A DNA stretch of 64,000 nt from Polaribacter septentrionalilitoris (GCF_009832745.1 NZ_VRMJ01000041.1:439001-503000); one strand, 5' to 3'; positions 44,774 to 52,502 are shown, counted from the stretch's first letter. The notes: generated by a model not told the origin, from the letters alone. Numbers and translations: made by a program.

Positions 44774-46072
44774 ATGAAAAAAATTACATTATTATTTGCC
44801 CTTTTGATAACATCAATTGGGTTTTCACAAACTTACGATTTACTAGAATCATTTAATGGTACTGGATTAGAAGGTACTTTTGGTGGTACAACTGCAGTTT
44901 ATGATGCTGATCCAACAGATGCCAATACTCAAGCAATCAAAATAACAAGTGATGGTTCAGGTACGGTTTGGCAAGGTGTAAATGTTGTTTTAACAAGCAA
45001 TTATACTTTAACAACTGCAACTCAGTTAACAATGCAATTAGATGTTTACTCAACTACAGCAATTACAATTGCACCTAAAGCACAAGGAGGTGTTGCTGGG
45101 GCTCCAGATTCAGTTACTTCTGTAAACCATACTGGATCAGGTTGGGAAACTTTAACATTCACATTTGACCAAAGCTTGGATGGTAAAGGACCAGCCAATG
45201 GTGATTATGGTGATTTTGCACTGCATATCAATTGGGATACTGGTGCTAACGCTTATGGTACTCCAGATGGTAGAGTTTTTTATATAAAAAACCTTAAAGG
45301 TTTAAGTACTACTCCTGCAGCAAACCCAGAGCCAACAGATGCTCCAACTACACCACCAACATTTGCAGCAAATGATGTTATTTCTATATATAGTGAAGCA
45401 TATACAGCAGCAGCTACTATAACTAATGTTTCTTGGGACGATTCACTTTTTGAAGAAGTTACCATAGCTGGTAATAAAGTTTTAAAAGTTACTGGTTCTA
45501 ATTTTTTAGGAATGAATCTTGATACTTATTTAGATGCAACTGATATGACACATTTACACATGGATTATTGGATTGCTATTGATTATCAACCTGGTCAAGT
45601 TTTAAATCCTAAATTATCTAACCATGCAGCTCAAAGTGGAGAAACTAGTGCTATAGATATTAGTAACCCTATCAATAGTCAAGACGAAATTAAAAATTGG
45701 CAATCAAAAGATTTTGCTTTAAATGGAGATAGAGGTTCAATTAAAGAATTTTTAATTACCCAAGCTGGTTTTGCAGGCGTTTATTATGTTGATAACATTT
45801 ATTTCTATAAAGAAGGTACTGCTAGTACAGAAAATAATAAAGCTCTTGGTTTTGCAATGTATCCAAACCCAGCTAGTAATCAATTAACCATTTCTGCAAG
45901 AGAAAACATTTCTAATGCTGATGTTTTTAATGTATTGGGTAGAAAGGTAAAATCATTTGCAATTAATAGTGCAAAGAAAACATTAGATATTTCTGATTTA
46001 AGTGCTGGTATTTACTTAGTTAAATATGAATCTGCAGGTAAAACAGGAACCGCTAAATTTATAAAACAATAA
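44774..46072 (+). CDS. T9SS-secreted carbohydrate-binding-type protein
   Basis: Start 44774 (MKKITLLFALLITSIGFSQ signal peptide); the ATG at 44693 would put 27 extra residues in front. 432 residues: an N-terminal jelly-roll-like domain (about 20-175), an FSDAYT-type module (about 200-350, DVISIYSEAYTAA), and a Por-secretion tail (about 355-432, FAMYPNPASNQLTISA to SAGIYLVKYES). The tail directs export by type IX secretion. No catalytic motif, so it probably binds laminarin outside the cell. It has its own promoter region with two 20-bp elements and its own terminator. Confidence 0.83.
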   Translation: MKKITLLFALLITSIGFSQTYDLLESFNGTGLEGTFGGTTAVYDADPTDANTQAIKITSDGSGTVWQGVNVVLTSNYTLTTATQLTMQLDVYSTTAITIAPKAQGGVAGAPDSVTSVNHTGSGWETLTFTFDQSLDGKGPANGDYGDFALHINWDTGANAYGTPDGRVFYIKNLKGLSTTPAANPEPTDAPTTPPTFAANDVISIYSEAYTAAATITNVSWDDSLFEEVTIAGNKVLKVTGSNFLGMNLDTYLDATDMTHLHMDYWIAIDYQPGQVLNPKLSNHAAQSGETSAIDISNPINSQDEIKNWQSKDFALNGDRGSIKEFLITQAGFAGVYYVDNIYFYKEGTASTENNKALGFAMYPNPASNQLTISARENISNADVFNVLGRKVKSFAINSAKKTLDISDLSAGIYLVKYESAGKTGTAKFIKQ

Positions 46073-46098
46073 AGTTATTGGGGATGACTTACATTGTA

Positions 46099-46128
46099 AA
46101 ACGCTCAAATTTATTTGAGCGTTTTTTT
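46099..46128 (+). terminator. Rho-independent terminator of the T9SS protein gene
   Basis: AAACGCTCAAA (46099-46109) pairs with TTTGAGCGTTT (46114-46124) and ends in a seven-T run. Confidence 0.9.
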
Positions 46129-46191
46129 ATATCCAAAGAAATTTTGCATATTTGTAACTTAATAACAAAAGAAATAATTAAATTTTAATTG

Positions 46192-46254
46192 ATGAATATA
46201 TATAAACTACATAAAAATGGGCGCAATTTGCAACTTTTAAAGTCTATGTTCTAG
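46192..46254 (+). CDS. Possible 20-residue peptide ORF
   Basis: ATG to TAG encodes MNIYKLHKNGRNLQLLKSMF. It lies between two strong terminators, and a weak -7-like CATATTTG is at 46147. The Y[KQ][LF][HN]KN pattern is shared with the leader peptide at 46561, which hints at common origin. Too short for certainty; it may instead mark a small RNA. Confidence 0.3.
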   Translation: MNIYKLHKNGRNLQLLKSMF

Positions 46255-46278
46255 ATTAAAAATTATATATAAAACTGT

Positions 46279-46316
46279 AAAAACGTCCAAAAAATTATTT
46301 TTGGACGTTTTTTTTT
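46279..46316 (+). terminator. Rho-independent terminator after the 20-codon ORF
   Basis: An AAACGTCC-containing arm (46279-46293) pairs with GGACGTTT (arm 46298-46312), with a nine-T run at 46308-46316. No protein gene precedes it since the previous terminator, so it must end a short transcript, a small RNA or peptide unit. Confidence 0.85.
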
Positions 46317-46401
46317 AAACTTTTTTCAAATTTTAATTAATGATTACAAATCGTGTAAACCTTAAACACATATCACAAAATCAAAGGGTTAACTAAAAGC
46401 T

Positions 46402-46447
46402 CTTAATCTGCTAAATAGCGGACAGGAATCCTATTACTACAGATAAG
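46402..46447 (+). ncRNA. Candidate structured RNA segment
   Basis: Nested complementary pairs: CTTAATCTG (46402-46410) with CAGATAAG (46440-46447, one bulge), AATA with TATT (46414-46417/46432-46435), and GGA with TCC (46420-46422/46429-46431) around a CAGGAA loop. This stretch is richer in GC than its surroundings and has no ORF. Speculative. Confidence 0.25.
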
Positions 46448-46486
46448 TGTAAAAACATGATAATCAGTAAATTAAACTATTTTTTA

Positions 46487-46518
46487 TTTGTGTATTTCAA
46501 AAATCTGTTTTAGGTTTG
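46487..46518 (+). promoter_or_regulatory. Promoter for the leader/rtcB-prfH transcript
   Basis: TTTG (46487-46490), 20 nt, then TAGGTTTG (46511-46518): an exact match to the Bacteroidota TTTG-N19-21-TAnnTTTG promoter. The expected start site is about 35 nt before the 26-codon ORF. Confidence 0.7.
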
Positions 46519-46560
46519 CATCGCAATAAAGCATTAAAATAATATTAAAAACGAAGTAAA

Positions 46561-46641
46561 ATGTTCAATTATCAATTCAACAAAAACACGCAAAGAGAAC
46601 TAGGTTCTTTTTATTGTTTACTTCGAGACTTTCATAAATAG
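46561..46641 (+). CDS. 26-residue leader peptide upstream of rtcB
   Basis: ATG 46561 to TAG 46641 encodes 26 residues, MFNYQFNKNTQRELGSFYCL followed by LRDFHK. It lies between a consensus promoter and an intrinsic terminator. Its last codons (CTT CGA GAC TTT CAT) form the 5' arm of the antiterminator, so a ribosome finishing this ORF would block that arm. The peptide sequence has no known family to me. Its position, not its sequence, suggests function. Confidence 0.55.
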   Translation: MFNYQFNKNTQRELGSFYCLLRDFHK

Positions 46642-46696
46642 CAGTTTAAAACTACATAAATGAAAAGTCCGAAGTTGTAAAATTTCGGACTTTTTT
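46620..46696 (+). promoter_or_regulatory. Transcription attenuator (antiterminator/terminator) before rtcB
   Basis: Two exclusive hairpins. Antiterminator: ACTTCGAGACTTTCAT (46620-46635) with ATGAAAAGTCCGAAGT (46660-46675), 15 pairs with two single-A bulges. Terminator: AAAAGTCCGAA (46663-46673) with TTCGGACTTTT (46684-46694), followed by a T-run to 46696. Both need the GTCCGAA segment. The 5' antiterminator arm is inside the leader ORF. rtcB starts 104 nt after the T-run. Confidence 0.65.
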
Positions 46697-46799
46697 GTGT
46701 GGTTTATATTTCCTATAAAATTTTCCGAGAAAAAATTTAAGAAAAGGAATCAACCTAAAAGTTGAGTTCCATAGAAAAATACATCTCAAAATTAAAATC

Positions 46800-48191
46800 A
46801 TGGGAAATAAATTAAAAGGTAAAGACCTAATAAAATTAGGTTTTCCAAAGAACAATAGTATCAACATTGCTTTAGGGCAAATTAGCAGATACAGAAAAAA
46901 AGAAAAGAAAGAGCGCATTTTAGAGGAAGCTAAAGAAGTGCTTTTATCACCAGAAAAATTTCAAGGAAATGCCATTTGGGGTAAAGTTGCAGAAGGTTTA
47001 GTAAAACCAGTGGAAGTAAAACTACATCAGTTAAGAAACACAAGAGCTCCTTTTTCTATTTATGGAGAAAACGAAATTGATGAACAAGCAAAGTTTCAAT
47101 TGTATGATGCTTTAAAATTACCAATTGCTGTACAAGGCGCTTTAATGCCTGATGCACATTATGGTTATGGTTTGCCAATAGGTGGGGTTTTAGCCACAGA
47201 TAATGCAGTAATTCCTTATGGAGTAGGTGTTGATATAGGTTGTAGAATGTGTTTAACAATTTATGAAATTCCAGTTTCTTTTTTAAAAGGAAAACAACAT
47301 CAATATGAAAATATTTTGAAAAATCATACAAAGTTTGGAATGCGAGAAACGCATGATAAAAAACAAGATCACGAAATATTTTATAGAGATGAGTTTACAG
47401 AAATTCCGTTGATAAAACGCTTAAAAGATAAAGCGTACAAACAATTAGGGACTTCTGGAGGAGGAAATCATTTTGTAGAATTTGGTAGTGTTTCTATCTC
47501 TGATAGTAATAATGAATTCGGATTAAAAATGGACGAGTATATAGGTGTTTTATCACATAGTGGTTCACGTGGTTTAGGTGCAAATATTGCAAAAACTTAC
47601 ACCTATTTGGCCACAAAACAATGCCATTTACCTAAAAATGTTCAGCATTTAGCTTGGTTAGATATGAACACACATGATGGACAAGAATATTGGAAAGCGA
47701 TGAATTTAGCAGGAGATTATGCAAAAGCATGTCATGACAATATTCACGATAGAATTGCCAAAGAATTAGGTGTTAAACCAATTGTAAAAATTGAGAACCA
47801 TCACAATTTTGCATGGAAAGAAACCGTAAATGGAAAGGAGTGTATTGTACACAGAAAAGGTGCAACTCCAGCTCAAAAAAATACGTTAGGAATCATTCCA
47901 GGGTCTATGACAGCTCCAGGTTATATTGTTCGTGGTTTAGGAACTCTAGAGAGTTTACAATCTGCTTCACATGGAGCAGGTAGAAAACATTCTCGTAAAA
48001 AGTGCAAAGAAAAGTTCACAAAAAGTGATGTAAAACATCAGCTAAAAATGAATGATGTAACACTAATTGGAGGTGGAATTGATGAAGCACCTATGGCGTA
48101 TAAAAACATCAAAAAAGTCATGGCTAATCAACAAGAATTGGTGGAGGTTTTAGGAACTTTTATGCCAAAAATTGTAAAAATGGACAAATAA
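46800..48191 (+). CDS. rtcB: RtcB-type RNA ligase of an rtcB-prfH operon
   Basis: 463 residues. RtcB joins 2',3'-cyclic-phosphate or 3'-phosphate RNA ends to 5'-OH ends, using GTP and Mn. Visible marks: MPDAHYGYGLPIGGVLA, GVDIGCRM (Asp145, Cys148 metal ligands), GTSGGGNHFVEFG, HSGSRGLG and the guanylated His391 in SASHGAGR. It is followed after 2 nt by prfH, so it belongs to the RtcB type associated with ribosome repair rather than tRNA splicing. A hairpin with GGAATCAAC/GTTGAGTTCC arms lies at 46746-46770 in its leader. Expression is likely governed by the attenuator upstream. Confidence 0.95.
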   Translation: MGNKLKGKDLIKLGFPKNNSINIALGQISRYRKKEKKERILEEAKEVLLSPEKFQGNAIWGKVAEGLVKPVEVKLHQLRNTRAPFSIYGENEIDEQAKFQLYDALKLPIAVQGALMPDAHYGYGLPIGGVLATDNAVIPYGVGVDIGCRMCLTIYEIPVSFLKGKQHQYENILKNHTKFGMRETHDKKQDHEIFYRDEFTEIPLIKRLKDKAYKQLGTSGGGNHFVEFGSVSISDSNNEFGLKMDEYIGVLSHSGSRGLGANIAKTYTYLATKQCHLPKNVQHLAWLDMNTHDGQEYWKAMNLAGDYAKACHDNIHDRIAKELGVKPIVKIENHHNFAWKETVNGKECIVHRKGATPAQKNTLGIIPGSMTAPGYIVRGLGTLESLQSASHGAGRKHSRKKCKEKFTKSDVKHQLKMNDVTLIGGGIDEAPMAYKNIKKVMANQQELVEVLGTFMPKIVKMDK

Positions 48192-48193
48192 AA

Positions 48194-48886
48194 ATGGAAA
48201 CAAAAACAATACAAATATCGGCAGGAAAAGGACCTATAGAATGTGAATATGTGGTCGCAAAAGTGCTAAGGATATTCCTCAAAGAATTTTGTTACAATAA
48301 GATTGAATATACAATTCTCAATAGAGAAAAAGGGTTAGAAAATGGCACTATACAATCTGTTCGCGTTCAAATCAAAGGTAATTATCTTGCTGATATTTTA
48401 AAACCGTGGTTGGGTACTATTCAGTGGATAGGAACATCAACCTTTAGAAAGTATCACAAACGTAAAAACTGGTTTATTGGTTGTTTTGAAATCGAGAATT
48501 CATCAGCTATATCTATAAATGAAAATGAAATTCACTTTCAAGCGATAAGAAGTTCTGGTGCAGGAGGACAACATGTTAATAAAGTAAGTTCAGCTATTAG
48601 GGCAAAACACACCAAAACAGGATTACAAGTGCTAGTGATGGATAGCAGGTCTCAACATCAGAATAAAAAAATAGCCATAAAACGTTTGCAAGAAAAAGTT
48701 GCTGAATTTAATGTTCATCAACTCAAAGAGCAAATAAAAAATGAATGGGAAAATCATCAACAATTAGAAAGAGGAAACCCTGTACGAGTTTTTAAAGGGA
48801 GCGATTTTAAATCAGTTAAAAATAACAAATCATTTAAAGCGAAGAGAAATCAATTAAAGAATGATTTAAGAACGCAATTAGAATAG
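48194..48886 (+). CDS. prfH: Peptide chain release factor H
   Basis: 230 residues, much shorter than RF1/RF2 because the stop-codon-reading domains are missing. The catalytic loop is SSGAGGQHVNKVSSAIRAKH, with Gly124-Gly125-Gln126. The C-terminal basic helix KNNKSFKAKRNQLKNDLR is also typical. PrfH is known to act with its RtcB partner on ribosomes damaged in the decoding region, releasing the stalled peptide while the rRNA is resealed. Start chosen 2 nt after the rtcB stop. Confidence 0.93.
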   Translation: METKTIQISAGKGPIECEYVVAKVLRIFLKEFCYNKIEYTILNREKGLENGTIQSVRVQIKGNYLADILKPWLGTIQWIGTSTFRKYHKRKNWFIGCFEIENSSAISINENEIHFQAIRSSGAGGQHVNKVSSAIRAKHTKTGLQVLVMDSRSQHQNKKIAIKRLQEKVAEFNVHQLKEQIKNEWENHQQLERGNPVRVFKGSDFKSVKNNKSFKAKRNQLKNDLRTQLE

Positions 48887-48932
48887 AAGAGTCATATCAA
48901 ACAAAAGTGATGTAATCTGTAACTCAAAAATG

Positions 48933-48961
48933 AGATTGCTTCATTCTATTTGCAATGACAA
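48933..48961. repeat. Dispersed intergenic repeat, degenerate
   Basis: GAGATTGCTTC and TTTGCAATGAC within this stretch resemble the ends of a short palindromic element common between flavobacterial genes (from memory). It introduces an in-frame ATG at 48930 that is probably not the start of the next gene. Confidence 0.4.
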
Positions 48962-48974
48962 AAAAATAAACAAA

Positions 48975-49532
48975 ATGGTAACAAAAAATAATAATTATGT
49001 ATTCAAAGCATTAGATGCTTACCCATACGAATTAGAGAATTGTGTAGAAGCATTAAATTATGCTTTGTCTTATAATGAAAATGATGAAATGGCATTGAGT
49101 TTAATGGGGAGAGTTTATGCTGAAATTTTAACAAATTATGAAGAAGGAATCATTTGTTATAAATTAGTTTTAGCAGAAAATATAAATAATTTAGAAGTTC
49201 AACCTCATTATATAAATGCATTATTATGGAATGAAAATTATAAGGAAGCAGAAGAGTTTATCAAGTATGCTTTAACTGTAAAAGGTTCTGATAAAGCAAT
49301 GTTGTATCTAAAAAAAGCCAATTTATATGAACACAAAAAAGAGTATTCTAAAGCAATTGATGTTTTAAAATTAGCACATATAAATGCTTTTAATAATGAA
49401 TTTATTGAATATCTTAAAAGTGAAAAAGAAAGAATAAAAACTAAAAGTTTTATAAAAGATGATTCAGTAAAAGAGAAAGAAACTGAAGTTACAAACAAAA
49501 AAATAAAAAGAAAATTTGGTTTCTTGTTTTAA
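48975..49532 (+). CDS. Tetratricopeptide-repeat protein
   Basis: Start 48975 avoids the repeat-derived residues at 48930; product 185 residues, cytosolic. At least three TPR-like helix pairs (CVEALNYALSYNENDEMALSLMGRVY, YEEGIICYKLVLAENINNLE, YSKAIDVLKLAHINAFNNEF) cover residues about 15-140. A lysine-rich tail follows. It lies downstream of prfH, 88 nt away, and could be read with it, but nothing ties it to RNA repair. Function unknown. Confidence 0.72.
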   Translation: MVTKNNNYVFKALDAYPYELENCVEALNYALSYNENDEMALSLMGRVYAEILTNYEEGIICYKLVLAENINNLEVQPHYINALLWNENYKEAEEFIKYALTVKGSDKAMLYLKKANLYEHKKEYSKAIDVLKLAHINAFNNEFIEYLKSEKERIKTKSFIKDDSVKEKETEVTNKKIKRKFGFLF

Positions 49533-49536
49533 AAAG

Positions 49537-49568
49537 AGATGTTGATTTTTTATCAACATCTTTTTTTA
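49537..49568. terminator. Bidirectional terminator between convergent genes
   Basis: AGATGTTGAT (49537-49546) pairs with ATCAACATCT (49552-49561), with T7 on the right and A5 on the left. It serves the TPR gene and the convergent minus-strand gene. Confidence 0.85.
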
Positions 49569-50216
49569 TTTAAACAAAGCATCTAATGTTAACACATCTA
49601 AAAAGCCATCTGCAAAAAGGTTGTTCTTTTCTTCAAATATTTTAATAGCATTAAGAGTTTCAATTTTATAAAGACCATCAACTTTAATATCCAGACCATT
49701 AGCAACTAATCTTTTCTGAACTTCATAAATTAAAGCGCTTTTTTGTCCGTATATCATTTTTTCATTAGCATTAAACATACTCTTAATTTTATCGACTTCT
49801 TGTCTATGTTGGTACGCTTTTAAATCAGTCCCTGTTTCTTCTAAAAATTGAATTTCTTTATTTGATAATCCACTTTGTTTTAGAGAAGCAGATTTCTCTA
49901 ATTTAACCTCATAATATTTAATTATAGCTAATTTATCAACATATTTAGCAACAGCAATTTTAGTCTCTTCATCATCATATTCAGGAGTTCTAACATCAAT
50001 ATCATGTACAGTCCATTGCATCATTACAAAACTGTTTAAATCTTCAATAGCTTTATGGTAATTGAGTACCAATTCTTGATTGTAATATTCTAAATCTAAT
50101 TTTTTCTCAGTTTTGTAATCTACTTTAGGAGAATTATATCTTTTGTATTGTTGATACTTCCCAAAACCAATTATGAATGCAATAATTAGTAATAAGAGAA
50201 TAATTAACTGTTTCAT
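49566..50216 (-). CDS. Membrane-anchored protein with C-terminal peptidoglycan-binding-like domain
   Basis: 216 residues. One N-terminal transmembrane helix (LIILLLLIIAFIIGFG) is followed by a helical region (about 40-145) with many charged residues. A PG_binding_1-like domain (about 148-216) has ALIYEVQKRLVANGLDIKVDG and ETLNAIKIFEEKNNLFADG. No enzymatic domain. It probably sits in the periplasm with the anchor in the inner membrane and touches the cell wall. Separated by 64 nt from the LacI gene on the same strand. Confidence 0.7.
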   Translation of the reverse strand: MKQLIILLLLIIAFIIGFGKYQQYKRYNSPKVDYKTEKKLDLEYYNQELVLNYHKAIEDLNSFVMMQWTVHDIDVRTPEYDDEETKIAVAKYVDKLAIIKYYEVKLEKSASLKQSGLSNKEIQFLEETGTDLKAYQHRQEVDKIKSMFNANEKMIYGQKSALIYEVQKRLVANGLDIKVDGLYKIETLNAIKIFEEKNNLFADGFLDVLTLDALFK

Positions 50217-50280
50217 AAGTAGAAATTTGATTGAGTCTTAAACAAAAATAGGTAAATCTTTCTAAAAAAGAAATGAATGC

Positions 50281-51300
50281 TTAATTCTTATTAGATGAAT
50301 CTCTAATCTTCAACTCAACATCTAAAATATTCTTAGTCAAGGTTTGTTTTACAATATCCTTTTTTGCATGTTTTAAAAAGGTATAAGCTGCTTGTTTACC
50401 AATTTCTTCACTGTGTTGTTCTATACTAGAAATAGTAGGGGTAACCATAGCAGTAAAAGGCTCATTGCCAAAACCAACCAAAGCAATATCTTCAGGGATT
50501 CTAACTTTTTGCTCTTTTAATATCCTTTGAGCTCCAAGAACAGCGTAATCTCCAGCTACATACACTGCGTCAGGTCTATTTTTTAAAGAAAGCAATTGCA
50601 ACATTTTAGCTTTACCATCTTTAATGGTTAAATTACCTTCTAAAAGTAATTCTTCATCTAAAGGTAGATTGTACTTTTTTAGAGCATCTAGATAACCACG
50701 AATTCTATTATTGTAGATACGAGTGTGTTTATAACCTCCAATATGTGCAATTCGTTTACACCCTTGTTGTACCAAATGCTTAACTATTAAATGACTACTA
50801 TTATAGTCATCAATACCAATATAATCTACATTTAAGTCATTTTCACCTCTGTCAAACAATATTAAAGGAATTCCTTTAGCTTTTACTTTTTCATAATGAC
50901 TCAAATCTACGGTTTCATTTGCCATAGAAGCAATTATTCCGTCTACTTGTGTGTATAATAAAGCATCAATATTATTACATTCCTTTTGATAAGACTCATT
51001 AGATTGAGTAATGATAATATTATAGCCCTCTTTGTTGAGAACCTCTTCTATATTTTGAATTATTGATGAGAAGAAATTACTATTTGTTCTGGGTACAATA
51101 ACACCAACCAATTTACTTTTCCCACTTCTTAGAGCACTAGCCAAATGATTTGGCTGATAATTTAAGTTTTTTGCAACCTGTCTTACTGCTTTTTTTGTCT
51201 TTTCACTTATGCGAGAATCATCATGTAAAGCTTTAGAAACAGCAGCAGGAGAAATGTTTAGAACATTAGCTATATCTTTTATAGTAGTTTTCTTTTTGAT
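50281..51300 (-). CDS. LacI-family regulator of the KDG genes; no canonical start codon
   Basis: From 51300 leftwards the frame encodes 339 residues, the normal LacI length. The HTH is intact (TTIKDIANVLNISPAAVSKA, then LNYQPNHLASALRSG) with a full effector domain (VGVIVPRT, DGIIAS, LILFDRGE, IALVGFGNEPF). Where other LacI genes have ATG before KKKTTIKDIA, this gene has ATC (51300-51298), preceded by ATT ATT. No ATG, GTG or TTG exists between the upstream in-frame stop and the HTH. So an ATC/ATT start, or a base error, must be assumed. It is divergent from kdgK and so likely controls it, with KDG or a related sugar acid as possible effector. Confidence 0.85.
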   Translation of the reverse strand: MKKKTTIKDIANVLNISPAAVSKALHDDSRISEKTKKAVRQVAKNLNYQPNHLASALRSGKSKLVGVIVPRTNSNFFSSIIQNIEEVLNKEGYNIIITQSNESYQKECNNIDALLYTQVDGIIASMANETVDLSHYEKVKAKGIPLILFDRGENDLNVDYIGIDDYNSSHLIVKHLVQQGCKRIAHIGGYKHTRIYNNRIRGYLDALKKYNLPLDEELLLEGNLTIKDGKAKMLQLLSLKNRPDAVYVAGDYAVLGAQRILKEQKVRIPEDIALVGFGNEPFTAMVTPTISSIEQHSEEIGKQAAYTFLKHAKKDIVKQTLTKNILDVELKIRDSSNKN

Positions 51301-51323
51301 AATAATTATTTTTTTATACCTTT

Positions 51324-51339
51324 GCTTAATCGTTAAAGC
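51324..51339. promoter_or_regulatory. LacI-type operator candidate near the regulator start
   Basis: GCTTAATCGTTAAAGC is a palindrome with two mismatched pairs and a central CG. It lies 24 bp upstream of the regulator coding start, so it could mediate autorepression. Confidence 0.5.
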
Positions 51340-51415
51340 AAATATATAGCGATATTTTTAGATAATCAAAACAATAGTTATAATATCTGAGGTTTTGATT
51401 TTATTTTAAAAGGTT

Positions 51416-51431
51416 GCTTAAACGTTTAACC
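51416..51431. promoter_or_regulatory. LacI-type operator candidate at the kdgK promoter
   Basis: GCTTAAACGTTTAACC contains the perfect 12-bp palindrome TTAAACGTTTAA. TTTG at 51394-51397 lies 20 nt before it, so the site covers the expected -7 position and would block kdgK transcription. It is centred 92 bp from the other operator. Confidence 0.6.
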
Positions 51432-51455
51432 AATTAACTATAATTTAAATTTAAA

Positions 51456-52502
51456 ATGGCAAAAGTAGTAACATTTGGAGAGATCATGTTAAGATTAGCT
51501 CCTCAAGGATTTTTAAGATTTTCTCAAGCAAATAGTTTTGATGCTATTTACGGTGGAGGAGAATCTAACGTAGCAGTATCATTAGCAAATTACGGAGTAG
51601 ATGTAGATTTTGTAACTCGTTTACCTAAAAATGATATTGGTGAGTGTGCAATGATGGAAATGCGTAAAAGAGGTGTTGGAGTTGATAAAATTGTTTGGGG
51701 TGGTGATCGTTTAGGAATCTACTTTTTAGAAACAGGTGCAGTATCTAGAGGTTCTAAAGTTGTGTATGACAGAGCACATTCTGCTATTGCAGAAATTGAA
51801 TCTGGAATGATAGATTGGGATGCTGTTTTTGATGGATGTGAATGGTTTCACTGGACAGGTATTACACCAGCAATTTCTCAAGGTTCTGCAGATGTATGTT
51901 TAGAAGCTGTTAAAGCTGCTAGTGAAAGAGGAATTACGATTTCAACAGATTTAAATTATAGAGCAAAATTATGGAAATACTGTGATGCAGCTCATAGAGA
52001 AGCTGTAATGACAGAATTGACATCTTATTGTGATATTGTTTTAGGTAACGAAGAAGATGCAGAAATGCATTTCGGAATCAAACCAGAAGGAATTACAGTA
52101 CAAACTCAAGGGCATGATGTTAAAGCAGAAGCTTTCTTATCTGTTTGTGAGCAAATGATGGACAAATTCCCAAGAGCTAAAAAAGTAATTACAACATTAA
52201 GAGGTTCTATCTCTGCATCTCATAATACTTGGGCTGGAGTTTTATTTGATGGAAAAACATTATTTCAAACGCGTCAATACCAAATTACAGATATCGTAGA
52301 TAGAGTAGGTGGTGGAGATTCATTTATGGGAGGTTTAATTTACGGATTATTAAAATATCCAGAAGATGATCAAAATGCATTAGATTTTGCAGTAGCAGCT
52401 TCTTGTTTAAAACACACCATTAAAGGTGATGCAAACTTGGTAACAGTTAGCGAAGTAGAAAAATTAATGGGTGGTGACGCATCTGGGCGTGTAGCGCGTT
52501 AA
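51456..52502 (+). CDS. kdgK: 2-keto-3-deoxygluconate kinase (PfkB family)
   Basis: 348 residues, cytosolic ribokinase fold. N-terminal VVTFGEIMLRLAPQG and YGGGESNVAVSLANYGVDV; C-terminal PfkB signature DRVGGGDSFMGGLIYGL with the catalytic Asp. It phosphorylates 2-keto-3-deoxygluconate to KDPG, the entry from uronate and alginate breakdown. Specificity for KDG rather than another sugar is supported by the KDPG-aldolase gene 89 nt downstream and the LacI regulator upstream. Confidence 0.88.
   Translation: MAKVVTFGEIMLRLAPQGFLRFSQANSFDAIYGGGESNVAVSLANYGVDVDFVTRLPKNDIGECAMMEMRKRGVGVDKIVWGGDRLGIYFLETGAVSRGSKVVYDRAHSAIAEIESGMIDWDAVFDGCEWFHWTGITPAISQGSADVCLEAVKAASERGITISTDLNYRAKLWKYCDAAHREAVMTELTSYCDIVLGNEEDAEMHFGIKPEGITVQTQGHDVKAEAFLSVCEQMMDKFPRAKKVITTLRGSISASHNTWAGVLFDGKTLFQTRQYQITDIVDRVGGGDSFMGGLIYGLLKYPEDDQNALDFAVAASCLKHTIKGDANLVTVSEVEKLMGGDASGRVAR

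Noticed and set aside
46395..46445. Possible tRNA with an anticodon loop around CTCTTAATC
   Set aside because: The flanking bases do not form a five-pair anticodon stem, and no T-arm GTTCGA or acceptor stem is found at the right distance.
48930..48974. Upstream start for the TPR protein
   Set aside because: The extra residues derive from a degenerate intergenic repeat; ATG 48975 begins the plausible protein.
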